This document shows positions 13,021 through 21,250 of a stretch of DNA of 27,382 nt, piece by piece. Position 1 is the first letter of the stretch; every line of letters starts with the position of its first letter. Position numbers and translations under genes: made by a program. Under the pieces are notes generated by a model. The model searched no databases. It was not told where the DNA came from and saw only the letters and a list, made by a program, of their open reading frames with translations. Source of the DNA: a virus; the IMG/VR virus record IMGVR_UViG_3300042556_001118, positions 1-27,382 of that record, one strand, 5' to 3'.

Positions 13021-14952
13021 TTGGCTTCAATTTTTCCCAGTACCCCCACTTTAGGTGAAATATTTACATCTAATGGAACATCTTGGCAATGGAACGGTGA
13101 AGCATGGACAGTAGTTACTACTGATTCTGGTACTTTTACAACAATTTCAACATCTCCTCCAACTCAAAACGTAGTAGTAGATTCTAGAAATGATACATTA
13201 ACTTTTGTATCTGGAAATAATATATCTATAACAGCAAGTGCTTCAAACGATAGCATTACAATAGCAGCACTCCCAGGAGTGCCTTCTGGTGGTAGTGCTG
13301 GACAAATTCTTGCAAAATTAACAAATACAAACTATGATGCTGGATGGATAGATGGTGGATCTATTGGGCAATCTCAAGATGTTGAATTTAGTACATTATT
13401 AGATGGCGATCTTTTTGTTTACAACTCTGCTTCTTCAGCGTGGACAAATAGTCCTAAACAAAATATTATAAATACCGCCTCGGCTGCTGCTTTTTCTTCA
13501 GCAAGTGCTAATACTTTATCTCAAATAAATGGTTTAACTACATTTGATATTGAAGAAGGAAGCAATTTATATTTTACAGACGCAAGAGTAGATGCTGCAG
13601 CATCTTCTTTATTTATTCATGAAAATCATACAAATGTAACTGCAACATATAATTCGGCAAGTGGTCAGATTGTTCTTAATACATCTGGTGGAACCCCAGA
13701 ATATGGGTTTGACGCTCCATCAGGACAGGGTAGCGAAGGACAAGTGTATTATCAAATAAATTCTGCATCTACACAAATATTAAACTATTTTCAATATGTT
13801 GATGGAGACTGGATAGACTTAGGAGTAGATTATAATAATTGGAATTATTTATTAGATGGTAATTGGCAGTTTGTTTTAGATGAGGCTACTGGTGGATGGA
13901 TTGCTGTTTCTAATGGAACTGCTTTTGCTTCTACGGCATCGGTAGATTTTAATTATAGATATATTCCTCATTTAGTTGGAGAAATATTATTCTTAAGTAA
14001 AACTGCAGCATCCTCTACATACCTTTCATTTTCTTCTGCATCTACTTTATATTTAAGTAAAAATGGTGGAACTGTAAATGGAAATGTAATTGTTGATGGA
14101 AACTTTACTGTTGCTGGATCGGTTGCTTACTTTAATACAGAACATGTTCATATAGAAAATAATTTTATTACATTAAATACTGGTGCAAGTGGTGCCTATC
14201 TAAATTCTGGTATTGAAGTCTATCGTGGTGCATCTCCAACTGTAAAAATTATATTTGATGAAAACACTGATGCTTGGAGTTTTACAAATGATGGTGTAAA
14301 TTATAGTGAGTTAGGCTCTGGTGGAGGAGCATTATTATTTCAAGACTCACAACCAGACACCTCAGAACTAGATCCTGGCACGGTATGGATAGATAGTAAT
14401 GAAGATGTAGGATCAGGATTTGATATTACTTCATTTTTAAGATGGCAAAAAATATTATCTGCTTCTGCTACTACTATTAGTGGATTAGATGATAATGGTT
14501 TATTTTTACTCTATACCCCCGAATTTGAAAATGTTTATGTAAATGGAACCTTGCTTGCAAGAGGAGAAGACTATATTGGTTCAAGTGGTAGTGCAATAGT
14601 TTTGACAGAAGCGGCGGTATCTGGAGATATAATTGAAATTCATATTTTTGAATCTTTTTTAATAGCAGACGCATATACAAAAACACAATCTGATGCAAAA
14701 TATGCTACACAAAATGATTTAGATAATATTGATCTAAGTCCATACTTAACTATTTCTAGTGCTTCATCAACATATGAACCAAATATTGCATATATTTCTG
14801 CATCTCCATCAGGACCGTCTGCTGGAACACTTTGGATTGATTCTAGTGCATCAGCAACACCATCATTAAAAGTGTATAATGGAAGTACTTGGATTGCTGT
14901 ATCTGGAGCATTAGACGCAGGACTCCATCCATTTTTTACAGCGGGGATATAA
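13021..14952 (+). CDS. Long type A tail fibre protein of cassette 2
   Basis: 643 residues, the longest fibre in the window, from TTG 13021 after AAGGTGA. The N terminus FPSTPTLGEIFTSNGTSWQW is a familiar fibre start. It then mosaics modules found separately elsewhere: INTASAAAFSSAS (with the GC-rich repeat DNA), a YVDGDWIDLG/LLDGNWQFVLDE pair, a NVIVDGNFTVAGSVAYFNT ... AGIEVxRG-like block as in 4064-5473, ALLFQDSQPDTSELDPGTVW, the NGI beta domain (RWQKILSASATTISG ... VYVNGTLLARGED), and the AGTLWIDSS / LKVYNGSTWIAVSGA end. It is the clearest sign that fibre genes here are built by shuffling modules. The next gene starts on the base after its stop. Confidence 0.82.
   Translation: MASIFPSTPTLGEIFTSNGTSWQWNGEAWTVVTTDSGTFTTISTSPPTQNVVVDSRNDTLTFVSGNNISITASASNDSITIAALPGVPSGGSAGQILAKLTNTNYDAGWIDGGSIGQSQDVEFSTLLDGDLFVYNSASSAWTNSPKQNIINTASAAAFSSASANTLSQINGLTTFDIEEGSNLYFTDARVDAAASSLFIHENHTNVTATYNSASGQIVLNTSGGTPEYGFDAPSGQGSEGQVYYQINSASTQILNYFQYVDGDWIDLGVDYNNWNYLLDGNWQFVLDEATGGWIAVSNGTAFASTASVDFNYRYIPHLVGEILFLSKTAASSTYLSFSSASTLYLSKNGGTVNGNVIVDGNFTVAGSVAYFNTEHVHIENNFITLNTGASGAYLNSGIEVYRGASPTVKIIFDENTDAWSFTNDGVNYSELGSGGGALLFQDSQPDTSELDPGTVWIDSNEDVGSGFDITSFLRWQKILSASATTISGLDDNGLFLLYTPEFENVYVNGTLLARGEDYIGSSGSAIVLTEAAVSGDIIEIHIFESFLIADAYTKTQSDAKYATQNDLDNIDLSPYLTISSASSTYEPNIAYISASPSGPSAGTLWIDSSASATPSLKVYNGSTWIAVSGALDAGLHPFFTAGI
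13471..13487 (+). repeat. GC-rich direct repeat (copy 3, partial)
   Basis: AATACCGCCTCGGCTGC matches the first 17 bases of the repeats at 5871 and 7980. The following bases diverge (TGC instead of GGC). Confidence 0.8.
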
Positions 14953-15285
14953 ATGCCAAATACTTATAAATCACCAGTTCAGGTTGAACCAGCAGCCAAT
15001 ACTTTAACTACTCTTTATACAGTTCCAGCAGGAACTCAAGCAATATTTTCTGCTATTAATGTTTGTAATACAGCATCAGTAGATGCTACGTTTAGAATTG
15101 CTTTTAGACCAAGTGGTGCTGCAATAGAAGACAAGCATCACATTATTTATGATGCAACAATTGCTGGTAATGATACCTATATGATTAATCAAGGTATGTC
15201 TATGGGTGCTACAGATGTTTTATCAGTTCGTGCTTCCACCGCCAGCGTATGCTTTGTAGGTTTTTACGCTGAGGTGACACCATAA
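14953..15285 (+). CDS. Type B small beta protein of cassette 2
   Basis: 110 residues, identical in length to 8366-8698 and 18201-18533. It starts MPNTYKSPVQVEPAANTLTT with LYTVPAGTQAIFSAINVCNTAS next, then RPSGAAIEDKHHI, GMSMGATDVLSVRASTASV and a final YAEVTP. The C-terminal third has diverged more than the first half. It abuts its neighbours without gaps. It is presumed a tail component connecting fibre and adhesin, on the same grounds as its paralogues. Confidence 0.75.
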   Translation: MPNTYKSPVQVEPAANTLTTLYTVPAGTQAIFSAINVCNTASVDATFRIAFRPSGAAIEDKHHIIYDATIAGNDTYMINQGMSMGATDVLSVRASTASVCFVGFYAEVTP

Positions 15286-16134
15286 ATGGGAATTAGTTCA
15301 ATAAGAGAAACATCTTTTAATAGTAATTCACTTGCTCCTAATATAAATGCAACTGGTGGTAGTACAAGTTCTTATACATTAAATAATATAACATACCGTG
15401 TTCATTCTTTTACATCAAGTGGTAATTTTATTGTTTCTTCAGGAAGAGGTGATGTTGAATATATTATAGTTGCTGGAGGTGGTGGTGGTGGAGAAACTCA
15501 TGGTGGTGGAGGTGGTGCTGGTGGAGTAGTACAATCAACTGCAACTGTTTTTCCCAATCAAACTTATTCAGTAGTTGTAGGAGGTGGTGGTAATCCTGCT
15601 GCTAATGGTTCAAATTCTTCTATTTTTAATAATACAGCAGTTGGTGGAGGTTATGGTGGAAATCATTCTCCACAACAGAGTGCTGGAAGTGGTGGTTCTG
15701 GTGGAGGAACACCAAGAGACGTAAACGGTATTCAAGGAGCAGGAACTTCTGGTCAAGGACATGCTGGTGGAGGAGGATATACTGGTGGACACGGTGGCGG
15801 TGGAGGTGGTGGAGGTGCTGGTGCAGTTGGAGGAAATGGTTTTGGAAACGGAACTAACGGAGCGGAAACAACAGGAAACGGTGGGATTGGAATATCATCT
15901 TCTATAACTGGAGTTGCAACATTTTATGCTGGTGGTGGTGGAGGTTGTAATGGATCAAGTAGTAATGGTGGAGGTGGTGCTGGCGGTTCTGGTGGTGGTG
16001 GTGATGGTGCAAGTTTTGCACGATCTTCTACAAATGGAACTGCAAACACAGGTGGTGGCGGTGGTGCAAGAAGATCTGGTGGAAATGGTTCTGGCGGTAG
16101 TGGAATAGTAATTTTAAGATATAGAATTGCATAA
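15286..16134 (+). CDS. Glycine-rich adhesin of cassette 2
   Basis: 282 residues, starting on the base after the previous stop. The head includes YRVHSFTSSGNFIVSSGRG, then VEYIIVAGGGGGG, YSVVVGGGG, and Gly-rich loops with the unusual clusters YTGGHGGGGGGGGAG and GGGGGCNGSSSNGG, closing GSGIVILRYRIA. It has the framework shared by all seven adhesins and loops of its own. It is a putative fibre tip. It is followed after 20 bases by an adhesin of a different architecture (16155). Confidence 0.84.
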   Translation: MGISSIRETSFNSNSLAPNINATGGSTSSYTLNNITYRVHSFTSSGNFIVSSGRGDVEYIIVAGGGGGGETHGGGGGAGGVVQSTATVFPNQTYSVVVGGGGNPAANGSNSSIFNNTAVGGGYGGNHSPQQSAGSGGSGGGTPRDVNGIQGAGTSGQGHAGGGGYTGGHGGGGGGGGAGAVGGNGFGNGTNGAETTGNGGIGISSSITGVATFYAGGGGGCNGSSSNGGGGAGGSGGGGDGASFARSSTNGTANTGGGGGARRSGGNGSGGSGIVILRYRIA

Positions 16135-16154
16135 AAAGGGGTATATAAAAATAA

Positions 16155-17585
16155 ATGTCTAGAGCAAGAGAAGTATCAAAATCACCACTAATAATTACTA
16201 GTTTAACTAGTAGTATTGAAGAATTTGATGCTGTTGCATATTCAAGTGCTTCACCAACTGGTGCACAAACTGGAGATTTATGGGTAGATACAAGCACAGC
16301 AAATCCTCTTATAAAAGCATATGATGGAACAACTTGGGATACTTTAGGAAGTGCTCCTATGCCTTTAATATCAGAAATAGATCCAGAAAATATTAGCGGG
16401 GTATCTGGTTCAACAATACATATAAGTGGTCAAAATTTTGATAATGGTTCATTAGTTTACTTTATAGGAACAGACAATATTGAAACACAATCATCTTTAG
16501 TTACATATCAAAATTCTTCATTGATAACAGCATTAACCCCAACACTTTCTGCATCAGCGGCACCATATAGTATAAAGGTAAGAAATTTAGATAATTCTAT
16601 TTCAACTTTGTCAAGATCTTTAGATATAGGAACTTTTCCTTTGTGGCAAACATCATCAGGAAATCTTAATACTATTAACGATATTTTTTCTGGAAATGTT
16701 GCAACTTTGACAGCAGTTGATCCAAATCAACTTTCTGTTTCTTATGAATCAAATTCAATACCTTCTGGATTGTCTTTAAATACTGGAACAGGAATAATAT
16801 CTGGAAATCCAGCAGATGTTGCAAGCAATACAACTTACTCATTTGACGTAACAGCAAGGAATTCAAGTGGATTATTTAATACAAGAAATTTTAATATTAT
16901 AGTTAATAAAACAGATGATGGAAGTAGTAGTTCTAGGGCAGCAATTTCTGGTACTGCTTTATATAATTTAGGGTTACGGACTAGCGGAATATATTGGATA
17001 ACGGCACATGGAAGAAGAAGTGCTTTCCAGGCTTATATTGCTTTAGATAACGTTTGGAAAGGCTCAGTATTAACAATTAAGCAGGCTGGAAGAACTTTAG
17101 GAACTGGAGCATCTTCTGTTGGAAATGGTGATATTACAAGTTTAGCAACACAGTTAGGAGAAGTTAATGCAGGAGAAGGTACAAAATTTGATGATGCAGT
17201 AATTCAAGATATTGCAAATCGGACAACTGCAACAGTTGGGGTTCTTTCTTATAGAGATGCAAGTTTTAGTACTACAGGTGCAAGCAATAACTCAACAGGA
17301 CTTTTTAGGCTTTCAGATGGTGCTTGTTGGCTTACTTGGAACTTTTCTTCATTTGCTTACACAGACAGAATGAATCCAGGTACTGTATATACTACGGTAG
17401 ATTTAGCAAATCCTTATACAATTGCTGGAAGCACAACTAGTAGTCATGTTGGATGGAACACTTATATAGGTGATTCAGCATATAGTTTTATAACTAATCA
17501 TACTAGTGGATATGGATTTCAAAATCATACAATGAATTATTCATCGGATGATGCTTGTGCTATCTTTATAAGGTCATCAACGTAG
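16155..17585 (+). CDS. Modular adhesin: fibre start, IPT/TIG, He_PIG-like and fibrinogen-like C-terminal domains
   Basis: 476 residues. It starts MSRAREVSKSP with the array's DLWVDTST / IKAYDGTTWDTLG segment (41-65). Residues 68-158 resemble an IPT/TIG domain (ISEIDPENISGVSGSTIHIS, GQNFDNGSLVYF, then PYSIKVRNLDNS). Residues 160-251 resemble a He_PIG-type Ig domain (VSYESNSIPSGLSLNTGTG, IISGNPADV, TYSFDVTARN). The last 210 residues begin GLRTSGIYWITAHG and RSAFQAYIALDN and end NYSSDDACAIFIRSS, reminiscent of fibrinogen-related or lectin-like domains, where a segment of the type SGxYWI and a late SDD... element frame a carbohydrate- or protein-binding site. It replaces a polyglycine tip with a globular one. 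Domain names are pattern-based. It is followed by TATAAT for cassette 3. Confidence 0.72.
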   Translation: MSRAREVSKSPLIITSLTSSIEEFDAVAYSSASPTGAQTGDLWVDTSTANPLIKAYDGTTWDTLGSAPMPLISEIDPENISGVSGSTIHISGQNFDNGSLVYFIGTDNIETQSSLVTYQNSSLITALTPTLSASAAPYSIKVRNLDNSISTLSRSLDIGTFPLWQTSSGNLNTINDIFSGNVATLTAVDPNQLSVSYESNSIPSGLSLNTGTGIISGNPADVASNTTYSFDVTARNSSGLFNTRNFNIIVNKTDDGSSSSRAAISGTALYNLGLRTSGIYWITAHGRRSAFQAYIALDNVWKGSVLTIKQAGRTLGTGASSVGNGDITSLATQLGEVNAGEGTKFDDAVIQDIANRTTATVGVLSYRDASFSTTGASNNSTGLFRLSDGACWLTWNFSSFAYTDRMNPGTVYTTVDLANPYTIAGSTTSSHVGWNTYIGDSAYSFITNHTSGYGFQNHTMNYSSDDACAIFIRSST

Positions 17586-17596
17586 TATAATAGGAG
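17586..17596 (+). promoter_or_regulatory. TATAAT box overlapping RBS region before 17601
   Basis: TATAAT at 17586-17591 directly follows the previous stop, and AGGAG at 17592-17596 lies 4 bases before ATG 17601. An RNA from this box would start near 17598 and lose the ribosome site, so the site probably serves read-through and the box a nearly leaderless RNA. Confidence 0.45.
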
Positions 17597-17600
17597 AATA

Positions 17601-18200
17601 ATGGCATCAGCATCAATATTAAACACAGGCAAAGCAATGTATGCATGGAATGGCACTAATTGGGTACCTTTAAATTCTTTGAATACCGTTGTTAATTCAA
17701 CACGTTGGCAGAAAGTTGCGGTAGGAAATGAAACTACCCTTTCTGGTTTAGATGATAACAATAACACATTAAGTTATTCCCCAGGGTATGAACAAGTATT
17801 TTTGAATGGAATTTTATTAGTAAGAGGCACTGATTATACTGCTTCAAATGGTGTTTCTATTACAGGTCTTGAACCAATTTCTGCGGGTGCAAATATAGAA
17901 ATAATTGCTTTAAAACAAATTAATCTTGCAAATGTTTACACAAAAGAACAAACCGATAGTATGATAAATAATATTGATTTGACACCTTATTTGACTCAAA
18001 TTAGTGCTAGTGTTACATATGAACCTAATATTAGTTATTCTTCTTCTACCCCCGCTGCTCCAGTTGCTGGAACTTTATGGGTTGATGACACAGATCCTTT
18101 GGCCCCAGTATTAAAAGTGTATAATGGTAGTGAGTGGATTACAATGTCTGGTGCAGGTGGTGGAGGACTAAAAACTCACTTCTTGCTTATGGGGGCTTAA
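17601..18200 (+). CDS. Short type A tail fibre protein of cassette 3
   Basis: 199 residues, a condensed version of the longer fibres: MYAWNGTNWVPLNS near the start, the NGI beta domain (RWQKVAVGNETTLSG ... VFLNGILLVRGTDY, about 34-104), VYTKEQTDSMINNIDL, YLTQISASVTYEPNISY, and AGTLWVDDTD / LKVYNGSEWITMSGAG at the end. The Ala/Ser coil is nearly absent. The 3' end shares a run of about 30 bases with 7323-8366 (around 8281-8309 and 18112-18141). It starts a compact A-B-C cassette whose genes abut or overlap. Confidence 0.8.
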   Translation: MASASILNTGKAMYAWNGTNWVPLNSLNTVVNSTRWQKVAVGNETTLSGLDDNNNTLSYSPGYEQVFLNGILLVRGTDYTASNGVSITGLEPISAGANIEIIALKQINLANVYTKEQTDSMINNIDLTPYLTQISASVTYEPNISYSSSTPAAPVAGTLWVDDTDPLAPVLKVYNGSEWITMSGAGGGGLKTHFLLMGA

Positions 18201-18533
18201 ATGGCTACAGAAACGATTAAATCTGCTTCTTACTTATTGCCAGCAGCAAATACGCTGAGCACTCTTTACACTGTTCCTAGTTCAACACAAGCAGTTGTTT
18301 CAACTATCAATGTTTGCAATACAGCATCTGCTGACGCAACATATCGGATTGCAATAGTACCAAACGGTGTCTCAATTACAAATGCTAACTATATTGTTTT
18401 TAATGCAACAATTTCAGGTAATGAAACTATAGCATTTACTCAGGGTATCACAATGGATTCAGGAGATTTATTAAGAGTGTTTGCAAGTAGTGCATCAGTT
18501 GCATTTAATGCTTTTAAAATGGAGATTTCATAA
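18201..18533 (+). CDS. Type B small beta protein of cassette 3
   Basis: 110 residues, ATG immediately after the previous stop. LLPAANTLSTLYTVPSSTQAV is followed by STINVCNTASADATYRIAI, GITMDSGDLLRVFASSASV and a final FKMEIS. It is the third member of the family that always precedes a glycine-rich adhesin here. Its stop overlaps the adhesin start (TAATG). No enzymatic motif is present; a structural or assembly role is inferred. Confidence 0.75.
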   Translation: MATETIKSASYLLPAANTLSTLYTVPSSTQAVVSTINVCNTASADATYRIAIVPNGVSITNANYIVFNATISGNETIAFTQGITMDSGDLLRVFASSASVAFNAFKMEIS

Positions 18534-19531
18534 TGGCAATAAATAGTTCTAAAGCATCTATTGTAAATAGTTCTTTATTTACTAGATCTGAAATGCAAAT
18601 ATTGTTTCCTTCTAACTCTTCCCCCGCTTTATTTAACTATGTTGCCAATGGTATTGCAACTGGATTAACAAAAAATCAAATTTTAAGTGCTGCAAGATAT
18701 TTAACATATGTACAAAATCAAGGTTTTACAATTGAAACTATTAGTGGAACAACTTATGCTAAAAGAGAATTTTTAACTAGTGGAAATTTTGATCCTGGAG
18801 TATTTAGTGGATCTAGTGCAAGAGTTTTAGTTGTTGGAGGTGGTGGTTCTGGTGGTGCTGCTCATGGTGGTGGTGGTGGTGCTGGAGGTGTTGTTGTTCA
18901 TGATTCTTTTGTTACAACTGGAACAAGTGTAGTAACTGTTGGTGCTGGTGGTGCTGCAAGACCAGCGTCAAGTAATGTTAATGGTCTTAATGGTGGAAAT
19001 TCTTCTATTTATACTTTAACTGGAGTAGGTGGTGGTGCTGGTGGAACTCATCATAATCCAGGTCCTGGTACTGCTGGTGGTTCTGGTGGTGGTGGTGGTA
19101 TCGGTAATGCTGACGGAGATCAGCCAAGTGGTGGGTCAAGTATTCAAACTTCTTTTGCTGGTGCAACAGTTTATGGTCATGCTGGAGGGGTTGGAAGATA
19201 TAACAGTTCAAATAGTTATCCTGGTGCTGGTGGCGGTGGTGCTGGAGGTCGTGGACTTAATCATAATGAAAGCAGAGAAGGTGGACCTGGAACATTGTAT
19301 TTAGGAAGTTATTATGGTGGTGGAGGTGGTGGTGGTGCTGCATCTGGTGGTGCTGGAGGAATTGGTGGTGGTGGTGCTGGTGGATCAAGTGGCATAGGTG
19401 GTGCTGGACAAGATGGTACTGGTGGAGGTTCGGGTGGTGCAGGTGGTGGAGTTTTTGGAAGTCGGGTTGGTGGTTCAGGAATAGTTATAGTTAGATATGC
19501 ACTAACAGTTCCATCGGTGTTTGGAGCATAG
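18533..19531 (+). CDS. Glycine-rich adhesin of cassette 3, with atypical head
   Basis: 332 residues. The first 75 residues differ from the other adhesins: SEMQILFPSNSSPALFNYVA and GLTKNQILSAARYLTYVQNQ look partly helical. The usual elements return with KREFLTSGNFDPGV and ARVLVVGGGGSGG. A Gly-rich region of about 220 residues with VVTVGAGGAARPAS follows, closing GSGIVIVRYALTVPSVFGA, a longer tail than its paralogues. The distinct head suggests attachment to a different fibre or a recombinant origin. It is presumed a receptor-binding tip. The tiny Cys-rich gene starts one base after its stop. Confidence 0.83.
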   Translation: MAINSSKASIVNSSLFTRSEMQILFPSNSSPALFNYVANGIATGLTKNQILSAARYLTYVQNQGFTIETISGTTYAKREFLTSGNFDPGVFSGSSARVLVVGGGGSGGAAHGGGGGAGGVVVHDSFVTTGTSVVTVGAGGAARPASSNVNGLNGGNSSIYTLTGVGGGAGGTHHNPGPGTAGGSGGGGGIGNADGDQPSGGSSIQTSFAGATVYGHAGGVGRYNSSNSYPGAGGGGAGGRGLNHNESREGGPGTLYLGSYYGGGGGGGAASGGAGGIGGGGAGGSSGIGGAGQDGTGGGSGGAGGGVFGSRVGGSGIVIVRYALTVPSVFGA

Positions 19532-19532
19532 T

Positions 19533-19634
19533 ATGGATAATATTTGTGAAATAGAAGATTGTCTTTGTAAAAAAAATATTCAACAATTACCACAAGAATG
19601 CACAATTGAAGATTGTCTTTGTAAACAGTCTTAA
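19533..19634 (+). CDS. Tiny Cys-rich peptide with a duplicated CxIEDCLCK unit
   Basis: 33 residues, ATG 19533 to TAA 19632-19634, with GGAG (19523-19526) six bases before the start. It holds two copies of the unit C-x-I-E-D-C-L-C-K (residues 5-13 and 23-31), giving six cysteines in a C-x4-C-x-C spacing. The DNA units (19551-19571 and 19605-19625) differ at one base in 21, so the peptide arose by a recent internal duplication. The cysteines could bind metal (one or two small zinc or iron sites) or form disulfides. I do not recognise it. It is the last rightward gene before the convergent halogenase operon and is likely co-transcribed with the adhesin upstream. Confidence 0.6.
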   Translation: MDNICEIEDCLCKKNIQQLPQECTIEDCLCKQS

Positions 19635-19651
19635 TTTATATTAATTAAAAT

Positions 19652-21250
19652 CTAATCTTTATAAATATTTTTCTTTAAATATTCGTACATTGTTAATTCT
19701 TTTTCTGCAGCCTTTTTCCATTTAGCCTGTCTTGCTTCAAATCTTTCTTTCATTTCTTTTGCCATAGCATCATAGTTTTGATCGGGGTAGTATAATTCTT
19801 TAATCTTTATAATATAATCATCTACTAATTGATACCCCATTCCTGTTGATATATAGTTTATTCCACCGATTGGGTTTTGAAAATCATATTGGAACATAAA
19901 TATGTCTTCAAAGTTTAGATACCCTGATTGAAAATTACCTTTTCCTAGGATCATATCTTTGCTAAATTCTTTGTTTGATATTTCTTTCCAATATTCTGTA
20001 TCTGTTCTATTGGTCAAAGCATAATGTAAACCAACAAATTCAGAAAAGTTTTTAACTAGTTGTCTAGTAGCAGTATTAAACATATCTTTGTCGTATTGGT
20101 TAATTTTTGGGGTTAATAATACTCTTACTAGTTTGAATAGGAATTCGTGAACACTATATAGTCCATTGCTTTCTAATGGCTCAATAAAGCCTGCAGATAA
20201 TCCTATACCCACAACATTTTTTACCCATACCCTTGAATGTATGCCAGTTTTCATAAATACTTTTCTGAATTGTAGAGCGTCTACTTCTTCTTTGGTTCTG
20301 GGGACTACCATTTTGTCTGACATTAAATATTGTTTAAATTCTTCTAGGGCTTCTTCTTCTGTTGTATGTTTTGTACTAAATACATACCCTGTTCCTATTC
20401 TAGAATACAGTGGAGTATTCCATACCCATCCATTTCCTAGGGCTGTACAGTTTGTGAAAGGTTGCATCTCTGCATCTTTGTCTTTATATTCTAATGGGGT
20501 TGCCCACGCACGATTATTGATTAGATTATCTTCAAATGATTCAAATGGTTCATTCAAAGCACCTTCTAATAACATACTCTTGAATCCACTGCAGTCAACA
20601 AATAGATCTGCTGTTATTGTTTTGTTATTGGCTAATACTAATTCAGTAATACCAGATTCATCTGTGTTAACTTTTTCAATAGTTTCTACAATATGCTTTA
20701 CACCTTTTGGTTTAGCATATTTTTCTTTTAGCCATCTTCCGAATTTGATAGCATCAAAGTGATATGCTAGATCTAAATCAAAGTTAAAGTTTTCAAATTG
20801 TTTATCTTTATTTTTAGATATTTTGTTGGATTCGTAAAGTGCTGCTGATGGAAAGTATGATCTTGCAAAGTCTTCAACATGTGTTTCTGGGTATTTGTGT
20901 TTTACTAAATGCCAATCCCAAAGATTCCAACCTGTTCCTTCTGTATATGGGCTACCAAATGGGTAATGGTATCCACCATCTCCTACATGACCAAAGTCGT
21001 TAAACTTAATACTTAGTTTGTATGTAGCGTCACAGTCTTTCATAAAGTCTTCATCTTTAATGCCTAAAATTTTAAGCCAGTTGTTTATAAAAGCAGTTGT
21101 ACTTTCTCCTACCCCGATAACTGGAACATCTGCTGATTCAATTAAAGTGATATGTTTTTGTGGAAAAAACTTTATAAGGGTTGCGGCAGCCATCCATCCA
21201 GATGTGCCTCCACCAACAATAACAATGTTATTAATATTTTCTGACTTCAT
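19652..21250 (-). CDS. Flavin-dependent halogenase (tryptophan halogenase family), copy 2
   Basis: 532 residues from ATG 21248-21250 (MKSENINNIVIVGGG). A TTG further upstream would only add residues overlapping the previous gene. GxGxxG is at 13-18 (GGGTSGW), IGVGEST at 45-51, the catalytic lysine in SIKF at K82, WVWNTP at 275-280 in place of WxWxIP, and GFIEPLESNG further on. It is clearly homologous to copy 1 over most of its length. It is about 50 residues longer, with insertions near 85-110 (GHVGDGGYHYPFGSPYTEG) and in the C-terminal third. The Ile-to-Thr change in the signature motif could alter the substrate pocket or reflect a subfamily. Its ATG overlaps the stop of the membrane protein gene, so the two are translated together from the TTGACA/TAGAAT promoter at 21580-21608. 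Confidence 0.92.
   Translation of the reverse strand: MKSENINNIVIVGGGTSGWMAAATLIKFFPQKHITLIESADVPVIGVGESTTAFINNWLKILGIKDEDFMKDCDATYKLSIKFNDFGHVGDGGYHYPFGSPYTEGTGWNLWDWHLVKHKYPETHVEDFARSYFPSAALYESNKISKNKDKQFENFNFDLDLAYHFDAIKFGRWLKEKYAKPKGVKHIVETIEKVNTDESGITELVLANNKTITADLFVDCSGFKSMLLEGALNEPFESFEDNLINNRAWATPLEYKDKDAEMQPFTNCTALGNGWVWNTPLYSRIGTGYVFSTKHTTEEEALEEFKQYLMSDKMVVPRTKEEVDALQFRKVFMKTGIHSRVWVKNVVGIGLSAGFIEPLESNGLYSVHEFLFKLVRVLLTPKINQYDKDMFNTATRQLVKNFSEFVGLHYALTNRTDTEYWKEISNKEFSKDMILGKGNFQSGYLNFEDIFMFQYDFQNPIGGINYISTGMGYQLVDDYIIKIKELYYPDQNYDAMAKEMKERFEARQAKWKKAAEKELTMYEYLKKNIYKD

Noticed and set aside
19635-19651. Bidirectional terminator between the convergent Cys peptide and halogenase 2
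   Set aside because: The 17-base gap is AT-rich without a convincing GC stem.
20166-20762. Rightward frame of 198 codons inside halogenase 2
   Set aside because: It is antisense to a clear flavin-dependent halogenase and shows no independent support.
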